A DNA stretch of 64,000 bases from Scylla paramamosain (GCF_035594125.1 NW_026973734.1:31001-95000); one strand, 5' to 3'; shown: positions 24,633 through 38,653, counted from the stretch's first letter. Notes: generated from the sequence alone by a model not told the origin. Program-made: numbers and translations.

Positions 24633-26230
24633 AGATTTGGCCAGGGGAGATTCGGCCGTAGTCAGGACTGGCCAGGGGAGATTCGGTCGTCGTCAGGATT
24701 GGCCAGGAGAGGTTCAGTCGTTGTCAAGATTGGCCAGGGGAGATTTGGCCGTCATCAGGGTTGTCCATTAGAGATTCAGTCGTCATCAGGATTGGCCAGG
24801 GGAGATTTCACCGTCGCCAAGATTGTTCATTAGAGATTCAGTCGTCGTCAGGATTGGCCAGGGAAGGTTCAGTCGTCTCAGGATTGGCCAGGGGAGATTT
24901 GGCCGTCGCCAGGATTGTCCATTAGAGATTCAGTCGTCGTCAGGATTGGCCAGGGGAGATTTGGCCGTTGCCAGGGTTGTCCATTAAAAATTCGGTCATC
25001 GTCAGGATTGGCCAGGGGAGATTTGGCCGTTGCCAGGGTTGTCCATTAGAGATTCAGTCGTCATCAGGATTGGCCAGGGGAGATTTGGCCGTTGCCAGGG
25101 TTGTCCATTAAAAGTTCGGTTGTTGTCAGGATTGGCCAGGGGAGATTTGGCAGTGGCCAGGGTTGTCTATTAGAGATTCAGTCGCCGTCAGGATTGGCCA
25201 GAGGAGATTTGGCCATCGCCAGGGTTGTCCATTAGAGATTCAGTAGATTTGGCCGTTGCCAGGGTTGTCCATTAGATATTCAGTTGTCATCAGGATTGGC
25301 CAGGGGAGATTTGGCCGTTGCCAGGGTTGTCCATTAGATATTCAGTTGTCATCAGGATTGGCCAGGGGAGATTTGGCCGTTGCCAGGGTTGTCCATTACA
25401 GATTCGGTCGTCGTCAGGATTGGCCAAGGAAGATTTGGCCGTTGCCAGGATTGTCCATTACAGATTCGGTCGTCGTCAGGATTGGCCAGGGGAGATTTGG
25501 CCGTCGCCAGGGTTGTCCATTAGAGATTCAGTTGTCATCAGGATTGGCCAGGGGAGATTTGGCCATCGCCAGGGTTGTCCATTAGAGATTCAGTTGTCAT
25601 CAGGATTGGCCAGGGGAGATTTGGCCATCGCCAGGGTTGTCCATTAGAGATTCAGTTGTCATCAGGATTGGCCAGGGGAGATTTGGCCATCGCCAGGGTT
25701 GTCCATTAGAGATTCAGTTGTCATCAGGATTGGCCAGGGGAGATTTGGCCGTTGCCAGGGTTGTCCATTACAGATTCGGTCGTCGTCAGGATTGGCCAGG
25801 GGAGATTTGGCTGTTGCCAGGGTTGTCCATTAGATATTCAGTCGTCGTCAGGATTGGCCAGGGGAGATTTGGCCATCGCCAGGGTTGTCCATTAGAGATT
25901 CAGTTGTCATCAGGATTGGCCAGGGGAGATTTGGCCGTTGCCAGGGTTGTCCATTAGAAATTTGGTCGTCGTCAGGATTGGCCAGGGGAGATTTGGCCGT
26001 TGCCAGGGTTGTCCATTAGAAATTCGGTCGTCGTTAGGATTGGCCAGGAGAGGTACAGTCGTCATCAGGGTTGGCCAGGAAAGATTTGGCCGTCGCCAGG
26101 ATTGTCCATTAGAGATTCAGTCGTCGTCAAGATTGGCCAGGAGAGATTTGACCATGGTGATTCGGTCGCCATCAGGATTGGCCAAGGAATCGTCAGGATT
26201 GGCCAGGGGAGATATGGCCAGGATAGGTCA
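24633..26230. repeat. 62-bp satellite array, about 25 copies
   Basis: A 62-bp unit (containing GATTGGCCAGGGGAGATTTG, GCCAGGGTTGTCCATTAGA and GATTCAGTCGTCATCAG) repeats head to tail with point variation (CGTCGC/CATCGC/CGTTGC; TTGTCATC/TCGTCGTC). The central part (25.25-26.0 kb) is most homogeneous and both edges are shorter and more degenerate. Each unit holds one ATTGG (inverted CCAAT). Frames through it reach about 109 codons only because a stop falls once per 186 bp in each frame, so I do not treat it as coding. Confidence 0.95.
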
Positions 26231-26246
26231 TGTCAGGTCAGTTGTC

Positions 26247-26699
26247 TCAGCCAATGGGTTCTGTTTGTTTCATCATCAGGAACAGTCCGAAGGAGTCATC
26301 TTCTTCGAACTGCCCCGGAATAAAGTGGACAGCGGAGGATTCCTCACCGTATAGTTCGCCAATGACGAACTGAACGACGAGCGATTCTCCATCGTAATAT
26401 TCTCCAGTGTAATATTCGCCTAGATGATATTCGCCAGTGGGAGACTGGCCATTAATCTCAGGCATAGGAATTTTGGCCAATGGTGCTTTGGCCATGGGAA
26501 CCCTCTGGACAGGGTGCTCCAGCACGGGCGAGGCGCCCTGCCCCTGTGCTGCTTTTCGTTTGGCGGCCCACCGCCGAGCCTGCTCCCGGCCCCACCGGGC
26601 GGCTTCGGCCCGGCACCGAGCCACTCGTTCTTGTACCTTAGTGTGTTGCACGTTGCTGTAATCGAATTTCTCGCCGTATAGAACCATTTTCAATCTCAA
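26247..26699 (-). CDS. hypothetical 150-residue protein next to the satellite
   Basis: An uninterrupted minus-strand frame in a locally GC-rich patch. Likely starts are the first ATG (MRLKMVLYGEK) or the second (MVLYGEKFDY). Residues 20-55 are basic and Ala/Arg-rich (RAEAARWGREQARRWAAKRK), predicted helical. Residues 85-115 carry short Gly-Glu-Tyr repeats (TGEYHLGEYYTGEYYDGES). The C-terminus is acidic and hydrophobic. The stop lies about 20 bp from the edge of the 62-bp satellite. I do not recognise the family and no splice signals or homologues were checked. It could be a real small gene, an exon or a chance frame. Confidence 0.35.
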   Translation of the reverse strand: MRLKMVLYGEKFDYSNVQHTKVQERVARCRAEAARWGREQARRWAAKRKAAQGQGASPVLEHPVQRVPMAKAPLAKIPMPEINGQSPTGEYHLGEYYTGEYYDGESLVVQFVIGELYGEESSAVHFIPGQFEEDDSFGLFLMMKQTEPIG

Positions 26700-27737
<1,038 letters not shown>

Positions 27738-27861
27738 GAATGAATAACAATAAATAAATGATAGATTAAAAAAATAATAATCAATATTTTAAAAAAGAAT
27801 GAAAAGAAAGTGCGGAGTGACACGTGAGAACATGTTGCGCTGCACTGAGGAATTGCAGTGA

Positions 27862-28599
27862 ACAATCTTCCAGACAACTATCCCCTCTTCTTCAATGACA
27901 CTCAACTATCCCCCTCTTCTACACTGAACATCCTTGGTCTGTCCTTTACTTATAATCTGAACTGGAAACTTCACATCTCATCTCTAGCTAAAACAGCTTC
28001 TATGAAGTTAGGTGTTCTGAGACGTCTCCGCCAGTTTTTCTCACCCCCCCAGCTGCTAACTCTGTACAAGGGCCTTATCCGTCCATGTATGGAGTATGCT
28101 TCACATGTCTGGGGAGGTTCCACTCATACTGCTGTTCTAGACAGGGTGGAATCAAAAGCTTTTCGTCTCATCAACTCCTCTCCTCTAACTGACTGTCTTC
28201 AGCCTCTCTCTCACCGCCGCAATGTTGCATCTCTAGCTGTCTTCTACCGCTATTTTCATGCTAACTGCTCTTCTGATCTTGCTAACTGCATGCCTCCCCT
28301 CCTTCCGCGGCCTCGCTGCACAAGACTTTCATCTTTCTCTCACTCCTATTCTGTCCACCTCTCTAACGCAAGAGTTAACCAGTATTCTCAATCATTCATT
28401 CCTTTCTCTGGTAAACTCTGGAATTTCTTGCCTGCTTCTGTATTTCCACCTTCCTATGACTTGAATTCCTTCAAGAGGGAGGTTTCAAGACACTTATCCA
28501 CCAATTTTTGACCACTGCTTTGACCCTTTTAGGGACTGGCATTTCAGTGGGCATTTTTTTTTTATTAGATTTTTGTTGCCCTTGGCCAGTATCCTTCCT

Positions 28600-28632
<33 letters not shown>
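27862..28632 (+). pseudogene. LINE family B 3' fragment with poly(A)
   Basis: Plus-strand frame 27858-28511 is open over 217 codons of the RT C-terminus ([50 protein letters not shown]-type core as RPCMEYASHVWG, WNFLPASVFPPSYDLNSFKR). It ends with CTTCCTACATAAAA and an A-run of about 28. It is 5' truncated and otherwise well preserved. Confidence 0.9.
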
Positions 28633-28635
<3 letters not shown>

Positions 28636-28853
28636 GGAAACTTCACATCTCATCTCTAGTTAAAACAGGTTCTATGAACTTAGGTGTTCTGCCAGTCTCT
28701 GCCAGTTTTTTCTCCCCACCCCCTTACCAGCAGCTCACTCTGTACAGGGGCCTTATCCGCCTATGTATAGAGTATGCTTCACATGTATAGGGGGTTACAC
28801 ATATACGATTCTTTTAGACAAAGTGGAATCAGATGTTTTTTGTCATAGCAACT

Positions 28854-28912
<59 letters not shown>

Positions 28913-29270
28913 ATGTTGTATCTCTTGCTATCTTCTACCGCTATTTTTATGCTAACTGCTCTTCTGATCGTGCTAACTGCATGCCTCCCCTCCTCCCACG
29001 GCTTCGCCGTCCACCTCTCTAATGCATGCAAGAGTTAACCAGTATTCTCTATCATTCATCCCTTTCTCCGGTAAACTCTGGAACTCCCTTTCTACTTCTG
29101 TATTTCCTCCTTCCTATTTTCAAGCGGGAGATTTTAAGACACTTATCCTTTAATTTTTGAAGACCACTTTTTGACTGCTCGGAGACCGGCACCTCAGTGG
29201 CGTTTTTTAATTATAATCTTGTTGTCCTTGGCTGGTGCCCCTCCTTCATAAAAAAAAAAAAAAGAAATAT
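28633..29270 (+). pseudogene. LINE family B 3' fragment, tandem second copy
   Basis: Begins directly after the poly(A) of the previous copy at GAACGGAAACTTCACATCTC and runs through the same C-terminal region to CCTCCTTCATAAAAAAAAAA. It is more diverged than its neighbour. A (CT)n tract has replaced the segment around the native CCTCTCTCTCACCGCC. Confidence 0.88.
28857..28910. repeat. (CT)n microsatellite inside LINE B
   Basis: About 27 CT units lying where intact family B copies have CTCTCTCTCACCGCCGCAATG. Confidence 0.96.
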
Positions 29271-29411
29271 TGTAACGAAAAGGGAGGAAACGGACAGAAA
29301 GGTGCAGTAGGTGAGAGGGAAGGGAAGGAGAAAGGGAGGGAGGCACGCTGGGTCAACACCTCGCGGCTCTAGTTTCGGGAACGCGAATTTACTCAACCTT
29401 CACGAATACTG

Positions 29412-29413
<2 letters not shown>

Positions 29414-29453
<40 letters not shown>
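29414..29453. repeat. (GT)n microsatellite
   Basis: About 20 GT units. Confidence 0.95.
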
Positions 29454-29455
<2 letters not shown>

Positions 29456-32175
29456 CTCTGCCACTTTTGCACTTCCAGTCTCAAGCATGTTTACAAGCAA
29501 CTTTCCTTCAAATTGCTTTCTGTTTGATCAATTCATACGTTAAATATTACAGCGTCAATTCTAATTATCTCATGTCCACTCATCGACTTGCTTGCTTTTT
29601 ATTCCGTGATTTCTGCTTCCATTTTCGCCTTTCTGAATAATTGTATCATTCCACTTATTTTTTTTATTTTTTTTCCTAAACTTATATTGTTCATTTGTCG
29701 CATTTTGTTTCCTTCTTCCGGGATGACGTGACTGACCTTTCCGGGATCATCTCAGGCCTGCAGGTCGTCATGGCAACGGACACTTACTGACCATCATGAA
29801 CTCTGATAAATTTGTTATCCACGCAAAGAGAACGGAAAAAAAAAAAAAAAAATGAAAAGGGAAAATACTGATATTCCAGCTTACACTTGCAAATGTCCCT
29901 ACGTGTTGAAAACAAGCAGATTATAGATTATACTACTATTTGTTTATGCATTTATTTTCTTAAAAAGAGAATTATATGAAAAACTGAATGCTTCACATTC
30001 CTTACGTAATTAACTAAACTAAATAAAAAAAAAACACTACATTTATGTTCACGACAATACTGTTGTTATTAGTTATGGAAATGAAAATATCACATCACGT
30101 CCAAGTGACTGAACAAACAGAGCCAAACAGGCGGTGATATAACATGGAGCTGAGAACACAACAACAATTAATGACCGTTCACTTGAGGAAGGCAGTATTA
30201 GGAGAGGATAACAGCGCTGAGTAAATTCTACCAGGATGGCTGAAGTCAGTAATTGTCTCAGTGCTATCACAACACATAATTTCACCATTATTCCAAACCT
30301 GGGTGATGATGGTGCTGCCTCCCACGCTGTTGGTCAAGGAAATCCTCTCCTTGAATAGTAAGAAAGCCGACAAAACAACAAGGAACACCAGACAAAAATA
30401 AAACAAGACTCATTTCACAGTGTCATTCTAATCCCTGTCAAAATGCAGTGCAGATAACGCCAGCGGAGGATACAGCCTCGCCCACACGTTCTCGTATATC
30501 CCTTGAAAGACGACCCATACCCTGACGACACGCCCGCACCACTGACGCCGCAGCCGCGCACCAAGTAAGGGAGGCCGGGGTAAGCTGGCAGCATGCAGCC
30601 ACGTTAGAACTTAGAAGGTCGCATTATTTGATTGGAGTGAGAAAAGTTTAATTTTTGTGCTGGTGAGTAAATTTTCAGTGATATTGTTTGTTGTCACATG
30701 CATGTAGTTACAGATGACTGATATTTATTTTAGCCATGATCTGTCTCAGGGTTCAAGGACTGTTTACTCTTGAAACAGATCTTAACAGATTTCTTAAATC
30801 TGTACGAAAATCGTTTGTTTCAATTAGTGGTATGGATGGGGCAAGGTGGCACGAAGACAATGGGGCAAATTGCCACACTACCAACTATATATGATTAACA
30901 TTTGTCTATTTATTACCTGTCCATTTTTATTTTATATTTGATTTATATTTTTGTGATACATGTATGTTGATACATGTATGAATTGGCTTACTGAACAAAT
31001 TTTCATCTTGTATTTTTAGAGATGGTTCTAACATAGAAATGAACTTACTTTCCTCAGTAAGGGAAATATGTATTTTTTTCCGTTGATTGAACCTAATCTT
31101 CATGAAAATTAGCTTTACAGATATCATGCATCTAAACTTACAATTACCTACATTTGATTTGCTATTTACATGTAATGTGCCAATTTACCCCATAGTGTGT
31201 GTCAACTTACCTCTGATATGGGGCATGCTGGCGCACTTATTATTATTATTATTATTTTTTTTTTTTTCTAAGTGTGAGGAGTCAGGCGGAGCTAGACGCA
31301 TCGTGATGTTCAGCTGCCTAGCGTGGGGTTTGATGGGAAGTGTTTGCTTTGGAACGAGAGAGTTTTTGGCGCGGAGCACGGACACTTGAGGTGTTGTTTT
31401 AGGTGTGGATTGTGTGGCTTTGTCAGCATAGCAGTATGTGATAGTGTATATCATTGTGAAGATATTGTTGGGCAAAGTATTGGATGTTAATGAAATGTAA
31501 GGAGCGGAAGAGAGGATGATGAGAGTGCACCATGGGTGTGTTGCAGGAGTTTCACGGTAATGCTTAAGGACGCAGTCGTCTTCACCAGTGTGTGCCTGTC
31601 TACTGGAGGAGTGGTGTAGTGTGTGGCCATCCTGAGCCCTATCAGTTTGTGGTGACAAGAGGGAGACACCTGTCATCACTCAGCAGGGGAAAAGAAGCGT
31701 TCGTGTGAACAAGGGTTACCGTGGTGTCTGTGAACTGCAAATTTTGAGGTGTATAAGTTTCATTTAGTTATTTCTTTCTTTTTTTTTTTTTTTTTTTGGT
31801 TGTGAGTTTACACGAGTTGTGTATTGATTTATTCTGATATCCATAAAAGTGTTATTTGTATGTTTTATGTTTGTTTACCCTGGCAGGAGATTTTTTTTTA
31901 GTTTTCACTCCAGTGGTGAAGTTAAGGTAAGCCCAGGCTGGCTGGTGGGCAGCTGGTACTTCATTACATAAGTAATGCAGAGCTTTGGTTTGTAATTTTT
32001 TTTTTAATTCATGGAAAGTAAGATGAATGTTTTTATCTTTCAATAAAAGCATAAATAAACAAATATTCTTTGTAGTTTTGTTCCATCACTGAGAATGTAC
32101 AAAGTGTGCCAACTAGCCCTGGTCTGCCTTGCCGGATTGAAGGGGACGAGAATGAAGGGCTAGCTGAATGAAGCG
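29454..32175. other. unassigned sequence, no supported gene
   Basis: Contains A-runs (29829-29850), short (TTA)n at 31238-31256 and T-runs near 31790. Frames up to 164 codons occur (minus 31679-31185), but their composition is unremarkable, they include Asn/Lys runs from TTA/T repeats, and I see no domain. No tRNA or splice-supported exon was found. Confidence 0.45.
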
Positions 32176-32179
32176 ACAT

Positions 32180-32835
32180 TCTCCAGCCAGCATCACAGAC
32201 TTGTAGCTTACACTCGCTAAAATTGTAAGGAGTTTTCACATAACTGAAAATTTACAAGTAAAATTCTTCCCCAACACGAGGCTATGTATTCGTCAAAAGG
32301 GAAATGTGGACAGGAATGACTTTACGACTGTGAGTGACAAAGTTGAAGACTGGTTTAAAGTTAAAATGTAAGTACAAATCTTCACCAGCACGAGGTGATG
32401 TGTTAGTCAAGAGGCGAATGTAGATAAGAATTGATGTAAAAGTGAGTGACAAGAAAGAAGATTGATTTAATGTTCGTAGCACAGACTTGCATCTCAGACT
32501 CGGTAAGAATGTAATGATTTCCAGCATGACTGCGAAAATATACAAGTAGAACTCTTCCCTAACACAAGGTCATGTATCGGCCAAGAAGCAAAGGCAGATA
32601 AGAATGCATTTGCAAGATATGAGACTGATTTAATGTCTGCAGCATAGACTTGCATCTCAGACCCGCTAAGAATGTAATAACTTCTAATATGACTACGAAA
32701 ATATATAAGAAGAACTCTTCCCCAACCGGAGGTAACGTATTGGTTAAGTGAAACAAAAAAAAAAAAATATATAAATAAATAGTAATAATAATCTACAAGT
32801 GTGAGTGACAAAGAAGGAAATCGATTTATTACTAA
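32180..32835. repeat. degenerate tandem repeat, roughly 115-172 bp spacing, four units
   Basis: A unit with GAAAATATACAAGTAGAACT, CTTCCCCAACACGAGG and GTGAGTGACAAAGAAG, plus CAGACTTGCATCTCAGACTC and GCTAAGAATGTAATGA, recurs with starts near 32246, 32361, 32533 and 32695. The first-to-second interval is short because the CAGACTTGCATC part is missing there. Confidence 0.8.
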
Positions 32836-33255
32836 AATATGTTTGCAATGTTCGAGTTCACTAATGTTTACTTGTTACTTGGTGCCTGAGAAATGCTTAA
32901 ATTGGAGTATATTTCTAAACCTTTACATAATATAATTATACTTTATCTACTTTTTATGAATAAAAGTTGTAAGTGAATCGACAAAGAACAATTTGACAGC
33001 ATATAGTATACGCATGACAGCCAACATGATCGTTAAGTATTCATTACTTAGTCAAGGAGCAAACTCGCTAATCTGCTGACTAACTGCTGACTGACTAAGA
33101 GGCTCACTAATTGGCTAAAAAGGTCCATTACGGCGAGAGCTTCAGCTTCGAAGACACGAGCGATTTAAGGTCGCGGGAGGAAATACATATGTAACAGAGA
33201 CCACCACGAGGGCGGAGAGAGAAAACATGGAATGACAGGACTGGGAACACCTACA
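32836..33255. other. unassigned sequence
   Basis: No coding or repeat structure recognised. Confidence 0.45.
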
Positions 33256-33262
33256 GCACGAG

Positions 33263-34253
<991 letters not shown>

Positions 34254-34345
<92 letters not shown>
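34254..34345. repeat. (CT)n microsatellite
   Basis: About 46 CT units. Confidence 0.97.
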
Positions 34346-34348
<3 letters not shown>

Positions 34349-34404
34349 GGATACGACGATAACAATAAAATAACTTATAATGATTATAATAACACTACTG
34401 AGCT

Positions 34405-35725
34405 AGAGATGAGATGTGAAGTTTCTAGTTCAGATTATAGTAGAGGGGGACAGTTGAGTGTCATTGAAGAGGCGATAGTTGTCTGGAAGGTTGTGTCGAG
34501 TTGATAGATGGAGAAATGAGTTTTTGAGGCATTGAACAATACCAAGTTTGCTCTGCCCCAATCAGAGATTTTAGAAAGATCAGAAGTCAAGCGTTCTGTG
34601 GCTTCCCTGCGTGAAATGTTTGCCTCCTGAAGGGTTGGACGTCTATGAAAAGACGTGGAAAAGAGCAGGGTGGTATCATCAGCGTAAGAGTGGATAGGAC
34701 AAGAAGTTTAGTTTAGAAGATCATTAATGAATAATAAGAAGAGAGTGGTGACAGGACAGAACCCTGAGGAACACCACTGTTAATAGATTTAGGAGAAGAA
34801 CAGTAACCGTTTACCACAGCAGCAATAGAACGGTCAGAAAGGAAACTTGAGATGAAGTTACAGACAGAAGGATAGAAGCCGTAGGAGGGTAGTTTGGAAA
34901 TCAAAGCTTTGTGCCAGACTCTATCAAAAACTTTTGATATGTACAAGGCAACAGCAAAAGTTTCACCAAAATCTCTAAAAGAGGATGACCAAGACTCAGT
35001 AAGGAAAGCCAGAAGATCACCAGTAGAGCGGCCTTGACGGAACCCATACTGGCGATCAGAGAGAAGGATGTGAAGTGATAGATGTTTAAGAATCTTCCTG
35101 TTGAGGATAGATTCAAAAATTTTAGATAAGCAGGAAATTAAAGCAATAGGACGGTAGTTTGAGGGATTAGAACGGTCATCCTTTTTAGGAACAGGTTGAA
35201 TGTAGGCAAACTTCCAGCAAGAAGGAAAGGTAGATGTTGACAGACAGAGCTGAAAGAGTTTGACTAGGCAAGGTGCAAGCACGGAGGCACAGTTTTGGAG
35301 AACAATAGGAGGGACTCCATCAGCTCCATAAGCCTTCAGAGGGTTTAGGCCAGCGAGGGCATGGAAAACATCATTGCAAAGAATTTTAATAGGTGGCATG
35401 AAATAGTCAGAGGGTGGAGGAGAGGGAGGAACAAGCCCAGAATCGTCCAAGGTAGAGTTTTTAGCAAAGGTTTGAGCAAAGAGTTCAGCTTTAGAAATAG
35501 ATGTGATAGCAGTGGTGCCATCTGGTTGAAGTAGAGGAGGGAAAGAAGAAAAAGTAAAGTTATTGGAGATATTTTTGGCTAGATGCCAGAAGTCACGAGG
35601 GGAGTTAGATCTTGAAAGGTTTTGACACTTTCTGTTAATGAAGGAGTTTTTGGCTAGTTGGAGAACAGACTTGGCATGGTTCCGGGCAGAAATATAAAGT
35701 GCATGAGATTCTGGTGATGGAAGGA
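34405..35725 (-). pseudogene. LINE family B, inverted 5' segment (pre-RT linker and RT)
   Basis: The minus strand holds the most 5'-complete family B piece: a linker (CQNLSRSNSPRDFWHLAKNI), then LNPLKAYGADGVPPIVLQN, FPSCWKFAYIQPVPKKDDRS and NPSNYRPIALISCLSKIFES. The RT core follows (FAVALYISKVFDRVWHKALI, where the catalytic-Asp position is changed, and NSGVPQGSVLSP). After a frameshift the YADD region and C-terminal sequence continue to NWKLHISS at about 34405. It lies head to head with the plus-strand 3' end at 35745-36235. Confidence 0.9.
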
Positions 35726-36235
35726 TTCTGGTGATGGAGTATGTTTCACATGTCTGGTGATGGAGTATGCTTTACATGTCTGCTCTTCTAGACAGGGTGG
35801 AATCAAAAGCTTTTCGTCTCATCAATGTCTTCAGCCTCTCTCTCACCGCCGCAATGTTGCATCTCTAGCTGTGTTTTACCGCTATTTTCATGCTAACTGC
35901 TCTTCTGATCTTGCCAACTGCATGCCTCCCCTCCTCCCGGGGCCTCGCTACACAAGACTTTCTTCTTTCTCTCACCCCTATTCTGTCCACCTTTCTAACG
36001 CAAGAGTTAACCAGTATTCTCAGTCATTCATCCCTTTCTCTGGTAAACTCTGGAACTCCCTGCCTTCTTCTGTATTTCCACCTTTCTATGATTTGAATTC
36101 CTTAAAGAGGGAGGTTTCAATTTTTGACCACTGCTTTGACTTTTTTATGGGACTGGCATTTCAGTGGGCATTTTTTTTCATTGGATTTTTGTTGCCCTTG
36201 GCCAGTGTCCCTCCTACATAAAAAAAAAAAAAATA
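35726..36235 (+). pseudogene. LINE family B 3' segment with A-rich tail (partner of the inverted segment)
   Basis: A short junction duplication (GTGATGGAGTATG[CT]TT twice, 35731-35776) is followed by the family B C-terminus (LLDRVESKAF, then SHRRNVASLAVFYRYFHANC and WNSLPSSVFPPFYDLNSLKR). It ends CCTCCTACATAAAAAAAAAA. It starts in the MEYASHVW region, about 110 bp beyond where the inverted segment stops. Confidence 0.9.
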
Positions 36236-36239
36236 AATA

Positions 36240-36761
<522 letters not shown>

Positions 36762-36879
36762 GTGGGGAGGGATACGTGTGGAGCTCTCACGATCACGTCA
36801 CCGCACGTCACACAACATGGAACTTTCCTTGGTCCAAATATTCTCACCCTTCTCACTAGATGCCAGTTAGGCTATAAGC

Positions 36880-37378
36880 CTGTCAGCTCGATTACATCCG
36901 GACAATACTCCCCCATCCGTCTTGGTCTTCATATTCTCTGTCCTCCATCACCTCGACCATTGTCTTTCCTCTTCTATTAAGGCTCTCTTCAATACCTTCC
37001 TTCCATCTCTTCTTTGGTCTCCCTCGTGGTCACTTGCCTCTTGGTATCCACTCCATATATTTCTTAGCATGCCGATCTTCTTCCATTCTCTTAACATGTC
37101 CAGACCATCTCAGTCTTGCTCTATCAGCATCCTCCAGTAGCGGCGTCACTCCCAACTCTTCTCTATATTGAACATTTCTCATCTTGTCCCTTCTTGTAAC
37201 ACCCCTGATTATTGAGCACTCGCATTTCGGCTGCCTGAATCTTCGATTCTAGTTTTGTAGTTAAAGTCCACCACCATTCAGCACCATATAACAGGATTGG
37301 TATAACAAGTGTATTGTAAACTATTAATTTGCATTTTGTAGGCACATGTTTATCGTTTAGTATTGGATACATCTATTG
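36880..37378 (-). pseudogene. RTE-like reverse transcriptase C-terminal tail
   Basis: The minus strand encodes LIVYNTLVIPILLYGAEWW, KIQAAEMRVL and, in adjoining frames, LEDADRARLRWSGHVKRMEE, HAKKYMEWIPRGK, a stop, then PRGRPKKRWKEGIERALIEE. This LLYGAE.W...AAEMR...R..W.GHV.RM order is the C-terminal tail of RTE/BovB-type LINE RTs. Frames are broken and the catalytic RT core is absent. Confidence 0.82.
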
Positions 37379-37384
37379 CCATGG

Positions 37385-38163
37385 ATAAATATAACCAGCA
37401 TTGCCTACATCATACTATCTATTTATTTTTCATAGTTACTCTCTTTATCTCTCTAATGCATTTCAGCACACATTATTCTAAGCTATAAACAGAGTTTTTC
37501 TTGTCTTATTTATGTAATTAAAGAACTATAACCAAGAATATAATGAATTGCCCTACGCTGGAACAACGGTACCGGGGAGGAAGGTCGATTCACGCAGCGA
37601 GAGGAAAACCAGTACGAGAGGAATTCACAAACTCCTGGTAGAAAGTCAAGGGAACAACATGTGAGTGAAGGTTAATGGAAGGTCACTTGACTTTTGTGTG
37701 CTTAGTTTTCGATAAAAATACCCATTTCATCTCCGTGTAGGAAGTCAGACTGTGGGAGAGTGAAGGACCCAGAGAAGGAGGAGAGAGGGACAGGGTAGAT
37801 TACTCGATTTTTACTCTCAGATTTTCACCAAATATACTTGCGTCAAGCTAGGGATGTCCTCCTGTTTGTCAACCGTAATCTCAATACGAGCGCCCGACAA
37901 CTGAGTGAGCTGTGTTGCCTAAGCACGTCTAGTGCCTGTCAGGAATACTAACTAAGGCAGGATAGGAACCATGCAGTGGTGAGGCTCAGATGTGCTGATG
38001 CATTAAACCATCTCACACCAAAGTAAGAGCAAGAATGGAAGTAATTGGGTTATATATTATCATTATTATTATTATTATTATTATTATCATTATTATTATT
38101 ATTATTATCACCATTATTATCATCATCACCAATATTATTTGTTATAGCAATATTGTCATCAAG

Positions 38164-38208
<45 letters not shown>

Positions 38209-38490
38209 TAATATATGATCATCATCAGTATCACCACTCGTCATTAAATATTAAATATTTCCTTGAAGTTCATACGGCTTCCGTGTCAGCACACTGTCTC
38301 TTTGTGCAGGACGCCTTGCTGAGGTGATTACCTGACACGAAAGGACTGAGTCCCACAAACTTTCTCCAATCGTTAAGTTTGTAAGCCTTGATTCAACTCA
38401 GGTTAACCGTAGTACACAATTTCACGGGCCCTGTGGGAACTGACCAACTCTCGTTCATCATGTTCCTTTAAATCTACTCGAGTGATCAAG
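37385..38490. other. unassigned upstream region with (ATT)n and (CA)n tracts
   Basis: (ATT)n at about 38058-38118 and (CA)n at 38164-38198. No gene is visible. The right end is the upstream region of the carboxylesterase promoter. Confidence 0.5.
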
Positions 38491-38496
38491 CTCTCA

Positions 38497-38530
38497 TATA
38501 AAAGGAGCGTCACGGAGCATGTGCGTCAGT
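38497..38530 (+). promoter_or_regulatory. TATA box and initiator of the carboxylesterase gene
   Basis: TATAAAAG at 38497-38504 is followed by the arthropod initiator TCAGT at 38526-38530. The Inr A lies at 38528, 31 bp after the first T of the TATA box, which is the standard spacing. A GTAAGT donor follows 57 bp later, with no ATG between them. No DPE is seen at +28 to +33. Confidence 0.65.
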
Positions 38531-38584
38531 CTGTCACCCGTCCCGCGCACTAAACAACCCGACTTTCAGCACTGAGGGAGCATT
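38528..38584 (+). other. predicted 5' noncoding exon of the carboxylesterase gene
   Basis: Runs from the predicted start site to ATT|GTAAGT (consensus donor at 38585). The next acceptor (TGTATCTCACAG, ending 39208) lies 17 bp before the start ATG at 39226, so this exon would be joined to the first coding exon. Confidence 0.55.
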
Positions 38585-38653
38585 GTAAGTTCTGCAACGC
38601 AGTGCAGATAATCTTATATTTCTTTTGTTAAGGAACGAAGCATTTGTGCGCGC

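Noticed and set aside
24633..26230. CRISPR-like array
   Set aside because: Head-to-tail repeats without unique spacers, in eukaryotic sequence; a satellite.
25256..26354. Overlapping plus-strand frames of about 109-138 codons in the satellite as a repeat protein
   Set aside because: The 62-bp unit is not a multiple of three, frames rotate, and each frame hits CATTAG once per 186 bp. The frames are a by-product of the repeat.
31185..31679. Minus-strand 164-codon frame
   Set aside because: It includes Lys/Asn runs from T and TTA repeats, has no recognisable motif and no supporting splice sites.
37561..37610. tRNA-like T-arm (GGTCGATTCACGC)
   Set aside because: No matching acceptor stem, D-arm or anticodon arm at the right distances.
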